DNA from: Campylobacter hominis ATCC BAA-381
GTDB taxonomy: Bacteria > Campylobacterota > Campylobacteria > Campylobacterales > Campylobacteraceae
DNA length: 64,000 nt
Assembly: GCF_000017585.1 (NCBI RefSeq)
Contig: NC_009714.1
Coordinates: 1,582,663 to 1,646,662 of the forward strand
Direction: 5' to 3'
Made by a program: the position numbers and the translations under genes. Of this stretch, positions 63,854 through 64,000 are shown in pieces (within the stretch, counting starts at the first letter, position 1; each line of letters starts with the position of its first letter). Below the pieces are notes generated by a model that worked only from the letters and a program-made list of their open reading frames with translations, did not search any database and had not been told where the DNA came from.

Positions 63854-64000
63854 ATGCGAAATGTAATAAATTTAATAGGTTTTGTTCCATTTTTAATTGT
63901 TATGTTTTTAAATGCCGGAGTCGATTTGGGTCATAAAATAACAATTCAAAACATTTTAGTTAAAAATTTCAGCGGCGATACACTGATTATTTTAAGCTCG
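63854..64000 (+). CDS. MFS transporter, N-terminal fragment (cut by window end)
   Basis: The first 49 codons of a frame open to the window end, preceded by AAAGG. The first helix (MRNVINLIGFVPFLIVMFLN) and the following AGVDLGHKITIQNILVKNFS match the N-terminus of the LplT/Aas-related major-facilitator proteins that move lysophospholipids across the inner membrane. Only this fragment is visible, so substrate and any fused acyltransferase domain cannot be judged. Confidence 0.7.
   Translation, partial: MRNVINLIGFVPFLIVMFLNAGVDLGHKITIQNILVKNFSGDTLIILSS

Overview
The window is AT-rich chromosomal DNA from an epsilonproteobacterium, almost certainly a Campylobacter or a very close relative. The evidence is the MOMP-type porin (42061-43326), the napAGHBFLD order of the periplasmic nitrate reductase operon, separate but overlapping rpoB and rpoC genes (Helicobacter and Wolinella fuse them), a DUF2603/UPF0763 gene between argF and hemN, a glutamine synthetase without the adenylylation tyrosine, and low-GC codon use with many AAATTT words. 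I did not identify the species. No insertion sequence, prophage, CRISPR array, rRNA operon or antibiotic-resistance gene is visible.

1-13.3 kb (minus strand): one long transcription and translation block. In transcription order it reads tRNA-Thr(TGT), tRNA-Tyr(GTA), tRNA-Gly(TCC), tRNA-Thr(GGT), tuf, rpmG, tRNA-Trp(CCA), secE, nusG, rplK, rplA, rplJ, rplL, rpoB and rpoC (cut by the window edge). A consensus sigma70 promoter lies before the first tRNA. A structured leader precedes rplJ and an attenuator-like hairpin separates rplL from rpoB. 13.4-21.7 kb (minus): tyrA, an M23 peptidase, lpxC, tsaB, thrB, ylxR, infB, rbfA and rimP, tightly packed and often overlapping; this mixes envelope, amino-acid and translation functions.

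21.8-39.7 kb: bamA (plus), then murC, a small membrane protein and mutS2 (minus). Next come two tandem pentaheme c-type cytochromes and a cysteine-rich Sel1-repeat protein (plus), ridA (plus), the hemB-argF-DUF2603-hemN run (minus), ribA-rsmG and two small genes (plus), an isolated gene for a 39-residue Lys/Cys protein, and a three-gene set of unknown function (minus). 39.8-51.5 kb: uvrB, porin, monoheme cytochrome and glnA (plus); an M16 protease, yqeY and ppx/gppA-like genes (minus); pdxJ-pdxA (plus).

51.5-64 kb: the complete nap operon (Mo-bisMGD nitrate reductase NapA, the NapGH quinol-oxidising module, diheme NapB, NapF, NapL and the chaperone NapD), preceded by an FNR-like box placed at about -41.5 from a predicted start. 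A 717-base stretch that looks like a decayed gene with an intact terminator follows, then ppk (minus), polA (plus) and the first 49 codons of an MFS transporter. Nap, the pentaheme pair and the monoheme cytochrome point to anaerobic or microaerobic respiration.

Most of the window is core housekeeping. The parts most worth a second look are the pentaheme pair with its Sel1 neighbour, the 39-residue Lys/Cys protein, the FNR-like box before napA, the relic after napD, the possible non-canonical start of tsaB, and the abundance of RAATTY words.
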